Shown here: positions 1 to 6,256 of the stretch, one piece after another
Layout: each line of letters starts with the position of its first letter
Numbering within the stretch: the stretch's first letter is position 1
IMG/VR virus record: IMGVR_UViG_3300021440_000010
Coordinates: 1 to 38,969 of that record
DNA: 38,969 nt
Reading direction: 5' to 3' (one strand)
From: a virus
Translations under genes and position numbers: made by a program
The notes under the pieces: generated by a model
Database searches by the model: none
Seen by the model: only the letters and a program-made list of their open reading frames with translations
Told to the model about the DNA's origin: nothing

Positions 1-62
1 ATATAATCCTCGATTGCGGCGTTCAAAGCCTTCAGTTTCTTCAGAAGCTCACTCTTTTCCAT
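1..62 (-). CDS. Start of the 43-aa acidic/basic small protein (redundant copy, cut by the window edge)
   Basis: This is the first part of the gene given in full at 38773-38904, repeated because of the terminal overlap. The ATG is at 62-60 on the minus strand with AGAGG upstream. Reading leftward it runs off the window after about 20 codons. It should be counted once. Confidence 0.85.
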   Translation of the reverse strand, partial: MEKSELLKKLKALNAAIEDY

Positions 63-68
63 GAAAAG

Positions 69-96
69 ACCTCTCTTATTCAAGCTGAAAGTAGGT
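69..96 (-). promoter_or_regulatory. Recurrent late element (copy heading the ejection-protein cluster)
   Basis: On the minus strand ACCTACTTTCAGCTTGAAT is followed by AAGAGAGGT and then the ATG at 62. The 5' arm ACCU-a-CUUU (96-88) can pair with AGAGAGGU (76-69), leaving one bulged A and one U-G wobble, which would cover the SD of the 43-aa gene. The 15-nt core is identical in the copies before the gp4-like, portal and fibre 2 genes. A redundant copy lies at 38911-38938. The role (promoter, RNA switch or both) is inferred. Confidence 0.7.
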
Positions 97-103
97 TTGA
101 GGC

Positions 104-427
104 TTACCGCACAGCCTTCAGCTGTGTAGCACTGCCAAATATTTGTACTTGAACCACGCCAGACTCTGGAATGTCCATCGCATCGTCTCCGGGCTTGATA
201 ATCAAGGCCCTTACCTCGCCAGACTTGCCGTATAACAGCGCTGGAGTAGGCACGGTGACATTGAATGGCAGAGGAACGGAGCCTTTATCGCATACTCTAT
301 CCATGACAACGAAGAAAGGACACATTACGATGTGCCATTCTTGGTAATTTCGCTCGTCCCACTGCCCAGTAAGGACAGTGAGGAGGTCGATGATAGGCGT
401 AGTCTTGCCGACAAGTCCAGAATACAT
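104..427 (-). CDS. Hypothetical virion-region protein, 107 aa
   Basis: I do not recognise a family. The protein is mostly hydrophobic with beta-prone stretches, and has no clear signal peptide or long membrane segment. Its ATG overlaps the stop of the gp10-like gene (TGATG), so it is probably translationally coupled to it. It is the last gene of the gp4-gp10 cluster. A 6-bp hairpin (110-126) lies inside its 3' end, just before the next late element. In P22 this position follows gp10 and holds the tail-needle gene, but this protein lacks the long coiled coil of a needle, so I do not assign that role. A small tail or closure component is a guess from position only. Confidence 0.7.
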   Translation of the reverse strand: MYSGLVGKTTPIIDLLTVLTGQWDERNYQEWHIVMCPFFVVMDRVCDKGSVPLPFNVTVPTPALLYGKSGEVRALIIKPGDDAMDIPESGVVQVQIFGSATQLKAVR

Positions 428-2076
428 CAGATTACCGCCGTGGTTGGCGTAACACGCTGGCTACACGCAGTAAGTTCGAGCGAAGTCGGGTGAGAATACG
501 TCACTTTCAGTACGCACAAGCGATTGTAACCCAGAACTGGGAACCTTACGCGGTGATTGTACTGGCCAGTCTTGCCCATCTTGGCATGGCGAACGTGACC
601 AAAAGTCATCCCACCGTTGCTTGACACTTCCAAGAGCAAGTCCGGCTGCAGTTTGTAGTCAGCCCATGTACCGACGTTGCATTCGATGGACAGTTCATTG
701 AAGATAAACGGCTTTTCATCGTTCACTATTACGGCACCTTGTCTGTGACGTATCATCGGAAGCCTTGCGACATGTCCATCGACTTGCCTCATGCCGTAAT
801 CCTCGTACCAGTATTCATCGGAATGGCGATACAGACAACCGTCATTGCAGCATACAAGGAATTCGCCCTTGAACCACAGCATTGCAGAGGCTCTCCACTG
901 CGTTTCCTCGCCGCTGTCCAAGACACGGCTTACTCGCTGGTGCCACTGCTTCGTCTCGGTGTCGTAAACCCATGTTTCCTTGACCGTGTTGAGCTGTAGT
1001 ACATAGAAGTTGTGGCTACCTTGTGCGTAAGCGAATGCATAGGCAGAGTCACCAGTCTCTTGCAATAGCTTTTCGTCAAGCCAATCCTCGCTGATCTTGG
1101 TGTACTGCTGGCCGGAGACCATGAGCACACCCTTTGCATAGGACTCGCCAGAACCAAGGTAGTACAGATTACTACCACAGATTGCAATGGAGTTCGGAGC
1201 CTGAATACCGTTCGATGCATTGGTCGTGTAGGACTGTCTCTGCCAAGTCGAATCCTCGCCAGAACCGCGCTGCCAGATCTCGATGGTCTTGTATCCGAAC
1301 AAGTAAAGGTTAGGGCCGATGGCGGCGATTGCCCTTATGTTGTCCGAACTCGACTCTGCGTTGAAGAACTGCTGTACACCGTAGCTATCAAGGAACATCC
1401 ATTCGAACGAATCTACAGTGTCCTTCAAGATCTTGTACGGATTAGACGGATCATAGACTGGCACACGCTTGCCATCCACGACTTGCGTCATGAACACTTC
1501 TCGCGTGTCGCTGTTCAACGGATAAGGAATCGAATAATACAGGAAGCCGCTGGTTCGGTCATTGATAACAACGGAGCCACCAACGACAGCCACATGGCTG
1601 GGATTGATCTGGCCACCGTCACCAGTGACACGCTCAGGCAAGGTAATGCGTATAAGGTCTCCGCCTTCCAGCAAGTGGTAAGCCCAGAGATTGGAACCGT
1701 CCGCAATCAATAGGTAAGGATTGATTCCACCAGTCTCGGCGAAGTGGACACGGTTGGAACCGCTTGCCACGTTGCCTATCCTTGTGCAGTTGCCAATCCA
1801 GTCCAAGCGATACACGACATTGCCGTACACGACGAAGGCGTTTTCTTGCTGGTTCTGGCTCGTCAGACCGATGCTGGCCACGTATGCGCCACGGCAGCGA
1901 GCAGATCCGTGAACCTTGCGGATAAATTCAAGGCCAGGCAGTGAGGCTAGGTACTGGTTCTCGTTGTTCACATCAAGGAACATGTTGCAAGACCAGCTAG
2001 TACCCATCGTAGCCGGATGCTTGCCCTTGTTCGTGCCTGGGCTAATAAGGTAATTGCTGACAGTTGTTTTAGACAT
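427..2076 (-). CDS. P22 gp10-like tail hub / packaged-DNA stabilisation protein
   Basis: This 549-aa protein resembles the P22 gp10 family, which plugs the portal-gp4 channel after packaging. Supporting features are an N-terminal stretch on source and placement of coordinates (near ISPGTNKGKHPATMGTSWSC), repeated beta-propeller-like motifs such as VVYGNVVYRL and LLIADGSNLWAY, and a central NLYLFGYKTIEIWQ segment typical of the family. It is longer than P22 gp10 (about 470 aa). It starts 2 nt after the stop of the gp4-like gene with GAGGG upstream, and its stop overlaps the next ATG. The order scaffold, coat, gp4, gp10 matches P22-like phages and supports the call. Confidence 0.8.
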   Translation of the reverse strand: MSKTTVSNYLISPGTNKGKHPATMGTSWSCNMFLDVNNENQYLASLPGLEFIRKVHGSARCRGAYVASIGLTSQNQQENAFVVYGNVVYRLDWIGNCTRIGNVASGSNRVHFAETGGINPYLLIADGSNLWAYHLLEGGDLIRITLPERVTGDGGQINPSHVAVVGGSVVINDRTSGFLYYSIPYPLNSDTREVFMTQVVDGKRVPVYDPSNPYKILKDTVDSFEWMFLDSYGVQQFFNAESSSDNIRAIAAIGPNLYLFGYKTIEIWQRGSGEDSTWQRQSYTTNASNGIQAPNSIAICGSNLYYLGSGESYAKGVLMVSGQQYTKISEDWLDEKLLQETGDSAYAFAYAQGSHNFYVLQLNTVKETWVYDTETKQWHQRVSRVLDSGEETQWRASAMLWFKGEFLVCCNDGCLYRHSDEYWYEDYGMRQVDGHVARLPMIRHRQGAVIVNDEKPFIFNELSIECNVGTWADYKLQPDLLLEVSSNGGMTFGHVRHAKMGKTGQYNHRVRFPVLGYNRLCVLKVTYSHPTSLELTACSQRVTPTTAVI

Positions 2077-2078
2077 CG

Positions 2079-2846
2079 TTACATGCCCTCGCCATTCAAG
2101 CCGTTAAAGTACGAGTCACGCCAGTCCGTGCCGAGCCTATTCGTCTGGAGCATGCGCTGGGTGATATTGTTGCGCTTGATGAGAGACTTGGCCGCAATGA
2201 AGTCCGTGTTGCAATCGGCCTTCTTCTCCGGCGATAGCTCGAAGTAGTTGGCAAGGCGCAAGCACAGCCCAGACATGAGCACTTCATTGTAGAGGTCGCT
2301 CAAGTAGATCGTGTCGTTTAGGTTGTACGTAGGCAACTTGGAGTTGTACCATACCCTCACTTGGTTACGAGGGTCGCCGTCGAGGTGAAGATGTCCAACC
2401 ACGCGCTGCTCAAGTCCGCTTGGCACGTCCTCGACCTGGGTATCGTACGTCCAAGACAGTGCGATCGTGTACGGATTCTTCTGTGCCATCTGGACATGGT
2501 TGGAATTGTTGAGCACGATGAAACGGTCTCCAATACGGCGAGCCACGGATTCGACCTTCTGAGGAGCTTCCATGTTCACAGTGACGTCGGTACGGATTTC
2601 ACCAGCTTGCAACTTTCTGAAGTAGATGTCGCTTGCGCAAGGCACGTCAACCCATTCTTGAGCCATGGCGATATAGCCTTGGTTGTTGAGCTGCGTGATA
2701 AGACGGTTCAGCTCCTTGCAAGCCACGACGGGCATATTGCCGTCACCGTAGTCATCTGCGGATTCGTACGTGCCTACGGCCTCGCCAAGCCCAGTCATGC
2801 CAATGCTTTCGTAAGCGTCTTGAATTAGTTGGTTAACGGCTATCAT
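2079..2846 (-). CDS. P22 gp4-like tail accessory / head-completion protein
   Basis: This 255-aa protein begins MIAVNQLIQDAYESIGM. The pattern of an N-terminal helix that nucleates tail assembly, followed by a conserved acidic block (ADDYGDGNMPVVACKELNRL), is typical of P22 gp4-type head-completion proteins, which bind the portal dodecamer and receive gp10. It is longer than P22 gp4 (166 aa). It lies between coat and the gp10-like gene, as expected. The gene is the first of a new late cluster: a terminator follows coat, then the recurrent element, then a GAAAGAGG SD 5 nt before the ATG. No lytic-transglycosylase motif (reported in P22 gp4) is evident. Confidence 0.65.
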   Translation of the reverse strand: MIAVNQLIQDAYESIGMTGLGEAVGTYESADDYGDGNMPVVACKELNRLITQLNNQGYIAMAQEWVDVPCASDIYFRKLQAGEIRTDVTVNMEAPQKVESVARRIGDRFIVLNNSNHVQMAQKNPYTIALSWTYDTQVEDVPSGLEQRVVGHLHLDGDPRNQVRVWYNSKLPTYNLNDTIYLSDLYNEVLMSGLCLRLANYFELSPEKKADCNTDFIAAKSLIKRNNITQRMLQTNRLGTDWRDSYFNGLNGEGM

Positions 2847-2850
2847 AAAA

Positions 2851-2879
2851 ACCTCTTTCTTTTCAAGCTGAAAGTAGGT
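2851..2879 (-). promoter_or_regulatory. Recurrent late element before the gp4-like gene
   Basis: Minus strand: ACCTACTTTCAGCTTGAAA, then AGAAAGAGGT, then ATG at 2846. The arms ACCU-a-CUUUC (2879-2870) and GAAAG-AGGU (2859-2851) give a 9-bp stem with a single bulged A that covers the SD. It lies directly downstream of the coat terminator, which favours a fresh transcription start here. Confidence 0.72.
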
Positions 2880-2883
2880 CTGA

Positions 2884-2912
2884 ACAAAGAAAGGCCAGCC
2901 TCAAGGCTGGCC
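2884..2912 (-). terminator. Terminator after the coat gene
   Basis: On the minus strand a perfect 8-bp stem GGCCAGCC / GGCTGGCC with loop TTGA (2912-2893) is followed by TTTCTTTG. It ends the single-gene coat unit and is closely similar to the terminator at 34174-34201. Confidence 0.85.
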
Positions 2913-2936
2913 CTTACTTAACCAGGAGATCAGTGA

Positions 2937-4184
2937 TTAAGCTTCGATGTAGATCACCACAGCGTTGCGCGGTTCGTACAGAGAGGCAGCGTATGCCGAG
3001 TCAATACGGACGAGCTTGTTGAGGTTGGTGCCATCGCCGAAGATACGCATCTTCACGCTAGAGCCGCCCACGGTCGACACAGTTTCATCGTCAGAACCAG
3101 GGAGCTGGTCGAACTGATAAGTGTCGTATGCAAGCGCATCCTTAGCACGGACTTCGCAGACAACGTAGGTCTTGGAAGTGCCGAGAGCGTAGGTAGCGGT
3201 GAGGCTGGACGTACCAGTGGCAACCCATGCGTTCGGGTTGTTTGCAGCCTTGCCATCGAGAGTGATGCGGAGCGGGGAGATCGTAGCGGAAGTACCAGCA
3301 CCGTTGGCGGACAGCACAACGATCTGAACCGGAACTTCGGTCTGGATGCCCGACGTATCAACAACCTTCAAGCCAGCCACGTTGAACACAGCGCCCTTGA
3401 ACAAGTTAGTACCAGTGATGGTCGTAACTTCGTCGAAGCCGTCAGTAGCGGCAACTACGTTGTTCGTAAGAGTGATGGTAGCAGTAGCTGCAGAAGCCGG
3501 AGTCGTGATCTGCGGAAGATCCGGAGTTTCAACCCAGCCAGCAGTTGCATACTTACCGATGGCGTTTTCGCCATAGAGCTTCATGAACACACCGTCGTTG
3601 GTGATGAACTTGTTGGAAACGGCCTTGCTGGAGATTTCAGCTTCGACATCCGGATCAAGGAAGCCGACGAGGTCAGAGCTGAGAGCAAGCTTGCGGAGCT
3701 TTGCCGTAGCCTTGCCGAGCACACCGTAGTCAGCGCCGTCGAGAGTAGCTGAAGTCTTCGGAGCGACCACAGCCATGAGGGCCTTGAAGATTTCGTTGTT
3801 GACGATCTTCTTTTCCTGAGAACGTGCGAGAGTCGTAGCCCACGGGCCAGCGATTTCTTGCTGGAAGGATTCTACGTCGCCAAGGCGCTGCCACGGGCCG
3901 AGTTCGGCGCTGACATTGTCGTTGTCGAGGTAGACAGCCGTTTCGATTTCAGTGATGTCGGACGGGTCAGCAACCACGCCGTTTACCACTTTCGGCTTGC
4001 CTGGGATGTAAAGGTTGTAGGACTTACCATACTTCTTGCCAGCAAATTCCGACTGGGACATCTTGGACACAGAAGCCTTGGTGAAAACACGAGCGTCAGC
4101 CACGTTAGCGGCAATCAGCTTGACTTTCTTGTTGTTCGAAAAGGAGTTACTTACGTTAGCTCCAACCTGACCATAAACTGCCAT
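2937..4184 (-). CDS. Major capsid (coat) protein, P22 gp5-like
   Basis: This 415-aa protein has the layout of the P22 coat family (HK97 fold with an inserted domain). It has an N-terminal region with many short motifs, a central part that ends around YATAGWVETPDLPQITT (similar in position to the FDDVLRSPKLPVLT stretch of P22), and then an insertion rich in Thr/Ala with KGAVFNVAGLKVVD, like the P22 GDKISFAGVKFL strand. I chose the ATG at 4184 because GGAGG lies 8 nt upstream; the earlier in-frame ATG at 4211 has no SD. It is a monocistronic unit, with a recurrent element and a structured 180-nt leader in front and a strong terminator behind, consistent with very high late expression. Confidence 0.85.
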   Translation of the reverse strand: MAVYGQVGANVSNSFSNNKKVKLIAANVADARVFTKASVSKMSQSEFAGKKYGKSYNLYIPGKPKVVNGVVADPSDITEIETAVYLDNDNVSAELGPWQRLGDVESFQQEIAGPWATTLARSQEKKIVNNEIFKALMAVVAPKTSATLDGADYGVLGKATAKLRKLALSSDLVGFLDPDVEAEISSKAVSNKFITNDGVFMKLYGENAIGKYATAGWVETPDLPQITTPASAATATITLTNNVVAATDGFDEVTTITGTNLFKGAVFNVAGLKVVDTSGIQTEVPVQIVVLSANGAGTSATISPLRITLDGKAANNPNAWVATGTSSLTATYALGTSKTYVVCEVRAKDALAYDTYQFDQLPGSDDETVSTVGGSSVKMRIFGDGTNLNKLVRIDSAYAASLYEPRNAVVIYIEA

Positions 4185-4355
4185 AATAATTTCCTCCGCC
4201 ACGCTGTTCAAGCGTTACAACATGCGTGACAAATTTTGACTCGTCTTGAGTCTGTTAAACTTGTTTGGATTTGCTCTGTGCGTTCAGAACTGTGTCACGC
4301 ATGTCTGGCTGAGCCGCCAGTTGGCGAAGGAATCGGATTAGCTATGTCCTATTCA
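4185..4355 (-). promoter_or_regulatory. Structured 5' leader of the coat mRNA
   Basis: The coat gene is the only late unit with a long leader. It contains a perfect 12-bp inverted repeat (4220-4231 with 4293-4304, ACATGCGTGACA on the plus strand) enclosing 61 nt. Inside is a smaller hairpin GACTC/GAGTC. A 5-bp ACGCT/AGCGT hairpin (4201-4215) sits just before the SD, and a CGCCA/TGGCG inverted repeat lies near 4317-4326. Such a fold could stabilise the mRNA or let coat control its own synthesis; both are inference. Confidence 0.6.
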
Positions 4356-4374
4356 TTCATACTTAAAGTAGGGA
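4356..4374 (-). promoter_or_regulatory. Recurrent late element before the coat leader (divergent copy)
   Basis: Minus strand CCCTACTTTAAGTATGAAT. Only the CCTACTTT core and a downstream TGAA match the other copies. It lies 181 nt from the coat ATG, so it cannot cover that SD. It directly follows the scaffold terminator. That the core survives where SD pairing is impossible favours a promoter role. Confidence 0.6.
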
Positions 4375-4404
4375 ACAACAAAAAAGACCACCTAGTAGGT
4401 GGCC
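4374..4404 (-). terminator. Terminator after the scaffold gene
   Basis: Minus strand GGCCACC-TACTA-GGTGGTC (4404-4386; 7 bp with one G-T pair) is followed by TTTTTTGTTGTT. This is a classical intrinsic terminator, and it abuts the CCTACTTT core of the coat unit. Confidence 0.85.
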
Positions 4405-4425
4405 TTTCTTGACATTTTTCGACAC

Positions 4426-5442
4426 TTATCGGTGACGTCTTACGAAGTCGATTAGACTGGCGTCATCGCCGTACATGTCCGGAGCAGTCCTTACGCTGCC
4501 GCCAGCACCGGGCTTGCCAAGGTTCGGAATCTTCGGGGCCGTGGGCTGGACTGGTTCAGCCTTGCGGCTGGACAGTTCCTTGGCCAGTTCATGGCACTCG
4601 ATCACGGCATCCATAGGATTGGCCGCAAGTCTCATGATACGGACAAACGATTCCTTGCTCTGCAGCATTTCGTTGAGCACGGCTGGGCCGTTCGGATTGC
4701 TGAAGATGTAGTCACGCACAGCCGGAGCTTCGTCCAGCACATCGGCCAAGCCATTGGCAACGCCTTTCTGGACAGTCTTCTCGAACTCGGCGTATCCATC
4801 ACCGAACGTCTGTTTGGCATTGGTGTTGAAGTAGTCTGCCATCTGCTTCTGCTGTTCAGCGACCTCGGCATCGGCCTGGGCCTTTGCATCGGCTTCTGCC
4901 TTGGCCTTGGCATTGTCAGCATCGATCTGGGCCATGCGCTGGTCAACGCCACGCTGGGTCAAGTAGCCGATGTACTCATCGTCGGTCTCGAAGTCGTTGC
5001 GTGTCTTGACTGGCTCTTCCTTGGCCACGGACTTCTTGATTTCATCAATCTGTGCCTGGAATTCCTTGCGCATTTCTTCGCGCTGGGCATCCATCTCAGC
5101 CTTGTGCTTTTCCTTCATCTTGCCAAGCTGTCTCTGGAAGGCATGTTCCGCTTTTTGCTCCTTGGTCAGTTTGGAAAGGTCTGGCTTGGGCTGCGGTTCG
5201 GCTGGCTTGTCTTCGGCTGGCTTCGGTTCTTCCTCGGTCGGCTTGTCTTCTTCCGGCTTGCTCCAGTCCTTCGGCGGTTCGTTAGACCATTCCTCGGACG
5301 GCTTGGTCTCTTCCGGCTTCGGCTCTTCGGACGGAGTCTCCACTGGAGTTTCTTCTTGCTGCGGCTTTTCTTCGACAACAGCTTCAGCAGCAGCTGGTGT
5401 TTCTTCCTTGAATTCGTTCATCAAGTCTTCTGCGTAACTCAT
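4426..5442 (-). CDS. Scaffolding protein (candidate)
   Basis: This 338-aa, very polar protein has a Glu/Pro/Lys-rich low-complexity region at about residues 10-95 (repeats such as KPEETKPSEE), then a long predicted coiled coil at about 95-205 with many Ala, Glu, Lys and Gln, and a basic C-terminus ending DFVRRHR. A basic helical tail that binds coat is the known working end of P22 gp8 scaffold. It lies directly upstream of coat and is similar in length to P22 gp8 (303 aa). Its ATG overlaps the preceding stop (ATGA) with AGGAGAG upstream. The assignment rests on composition and position rather than sequence identity. Confidence 0.75.
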   Translation of the reverse strand: MSYAEDLMNEFKEETPAAAEAVVEEKPQQEETPVETPSEEPKPEETKPSEEWSNEPPKDWSKPEEDKPTEEEPKPAEDKPAEPQPKPDLSKLTKEQKAEHAFQRQLGKMKEKHKAEMDAQREEMRKEFQAQIDEIKKSVAKEEPVKTRNDFETDDEYIGYLTQRGVDQRMAQIDADNAKAKAEADAKAQADAEVAEQQKQMADYFNTNAKQTFGDGYAEFEKTVQKGVANGLADVLDEAPAVRDYIFSNPNGPAVLNEMLQSKESFVRIMRLAANPMDAVIECHELAKELSSRKAEPVQPTAPKIPNLGKPGAGGSVRTAPDMYGDDASLIDFVRRHR

Positions 5443-5888
5443 GGATCTCTCCTAGTTTTGTCATTTTCAATTTCGTATGCGGAACCGATCTGGTTGCCGT
5501 AAAAGTCCGTCTCAATCACTGCGCCTTCGAGGTCAACGTCCTCATGTTGACGTTTCAGTGCATTGGCTTTCATGATCTGGTCACGTATGGCACTGCGGCC
5601 ACATTTCTTGAGGTACACAAGAACCTCCTTGGGTCTGCGGCTGAGGTCTACCTTGTTCGAATAGTTCACGACGGCGAGCAATACCTCGCTCTGGAAATCC
5701 ACGTCTTGACTGAACGTGCGCCAGAGCTTTCCAGCTCGCACGGCTTCGGCAATGCTCCACTGGCTGATACTGTACAGCAAGTGCCCAAGCATGTCATCGA
5801 CAGCTGCGTCAATGTTGTCAGCACGTTTCATTATCAGTGCTTCCTTGAGTGCATCTGCATAATCGTCGCCTAGTCTGTTCTCTAGCAT
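5439..5888 (-). CDS. Sigma-region-2-like small protein (candidate transcription factor)
   Basis: This 149-aa protein is not a clear family member by eye. Residues of about 60-115 (FQSEVLLAVVNYSNKVDL, then a short loop, then YLKKCGRSAIRDQIMKA) follow the pattern of sigma factor region 2: an 'E.LLA' helix, 'F/VD.S' turn, 'YL..c.R.aIRD.i.K' helix. No region 4 is visible. It sits between the CxxCxxCC gene and scaffold, a position where some phages carry late regulators. Its stop overlaps the scaffold ATG (ATGA). The start at 5888 has only a weak AGAG upstream. The alternative is an unrelated helical virion-assembly protein. Its interest is that the late units share a repeated promoter-like element. 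Confidence 0.6.
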   Translation of the reverse strand: MLENRLGDDYADALKEALIMKRADNIDAAVDDMLGHLLYSISQWSIAEAVRAGKLWRTFSQDVDFQSEVLLAVVNYSNKVDLSRRPKEVLVYLKKCGRSAIRDQIMKANALKRQHEDVDLEGAVIETDFYGNQIGSAYEIENDKTRRDP

Positions 5889-5916
5889 GTGCTAATCTCT
5901 TGAGCTTCTTGGTAAA

Positions 5917-6171
5917 TTACTCTATTTGCAGTTTATCGCATGCCTCTTGCGTACGTGCGTAGAATTCGGCCTCACTGACCGTGTCCTTGAAGTAATGTTC
6001 ATACACCCAAGCCACGTTACAGATGGGAGGACGCTGCTCGTATATCTGACACAAATTGTCATCGCCGAGGAACTTGCACGAACCGTCAGGCTTTGCATAG
6101 TTGGCCATACTAGGTACTTCACCAACATGTCTACAACATTCACCGCACTTTGCACAAACCCATCTTGCCAT
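5917..6171 (-). CDS. CxxCxxCC (YkgJ-like) metal-binding protein
   Basis: This 84-aa protein has Cys6, Cys9, Cys12 and Cys13 (CAKCGECCRH), followed by Cys32, Cys41 and Cys51 (SCKFLGDDNLCQIYEQRPPI-C). This is the pattern of the YkgJ / putative zinc- or iron-chelating cluster family (PF03692 type), here reduced to little more than the cluster. Bacterial relatives include flagellin lysine-N-methylase-like proteins, but the biochemical role of the short forms is not established. It lies 85 nt downstream of large terminase with AGGA before the ATG, inside the morphogenesis operon. A role in redox, in metal handling or in modifying another protein are all possible. Confidence 0.8.
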   Translation of the reverse strand: MARWVCAKCGECCRHVGEVPSMANYAKPDGSCKFLGDDNLCQIYEQRPPICNVAWVYEHYFKDTVSEAEFYARTQEACDKLQIE

Positions 6172-6256
6172 ATTCGTCCTATTTTGCTATATTGTGGTTA
6201 TTGGTGTTCCTAGCTTCAATTTGGTGGCTTTCAACACCCTCGGCACTTCACCGACA

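Larger units (their letters stand above)
1..127. repeat. 127-bp terminal direct repeat, left copy
   Basis: Bases 1-127 are identical to 38843-38969. The repeat starts and stops inside genes and carries no special boundary. A 127-nt overlap equals a common largest k-mer of short-read assemblers, so I read it as the closing overlap of a circular or circularly permuted genome rather than a physical terminal repeat. The true unit length is then 38,842 bp. Confidence 0.95.

Noticed and set aside
69-96. Interpretation of the late element as a T7-type phage RNA polymerase promoter
   Set aside because: No single-subunit RNA polymerase is encoded, and the sequence does not resemble the known T7-group promoters. 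A phage-specific promoter for host polymerase with a phage factor remains open.
4591-5502. A 303-aa open frame on the plus strand across the scaffold gene
   Set aside because: It is an antisense shadow of the repetitive Glu/Lys/Pro scaffold sequence, with no start signal or plausible composition.
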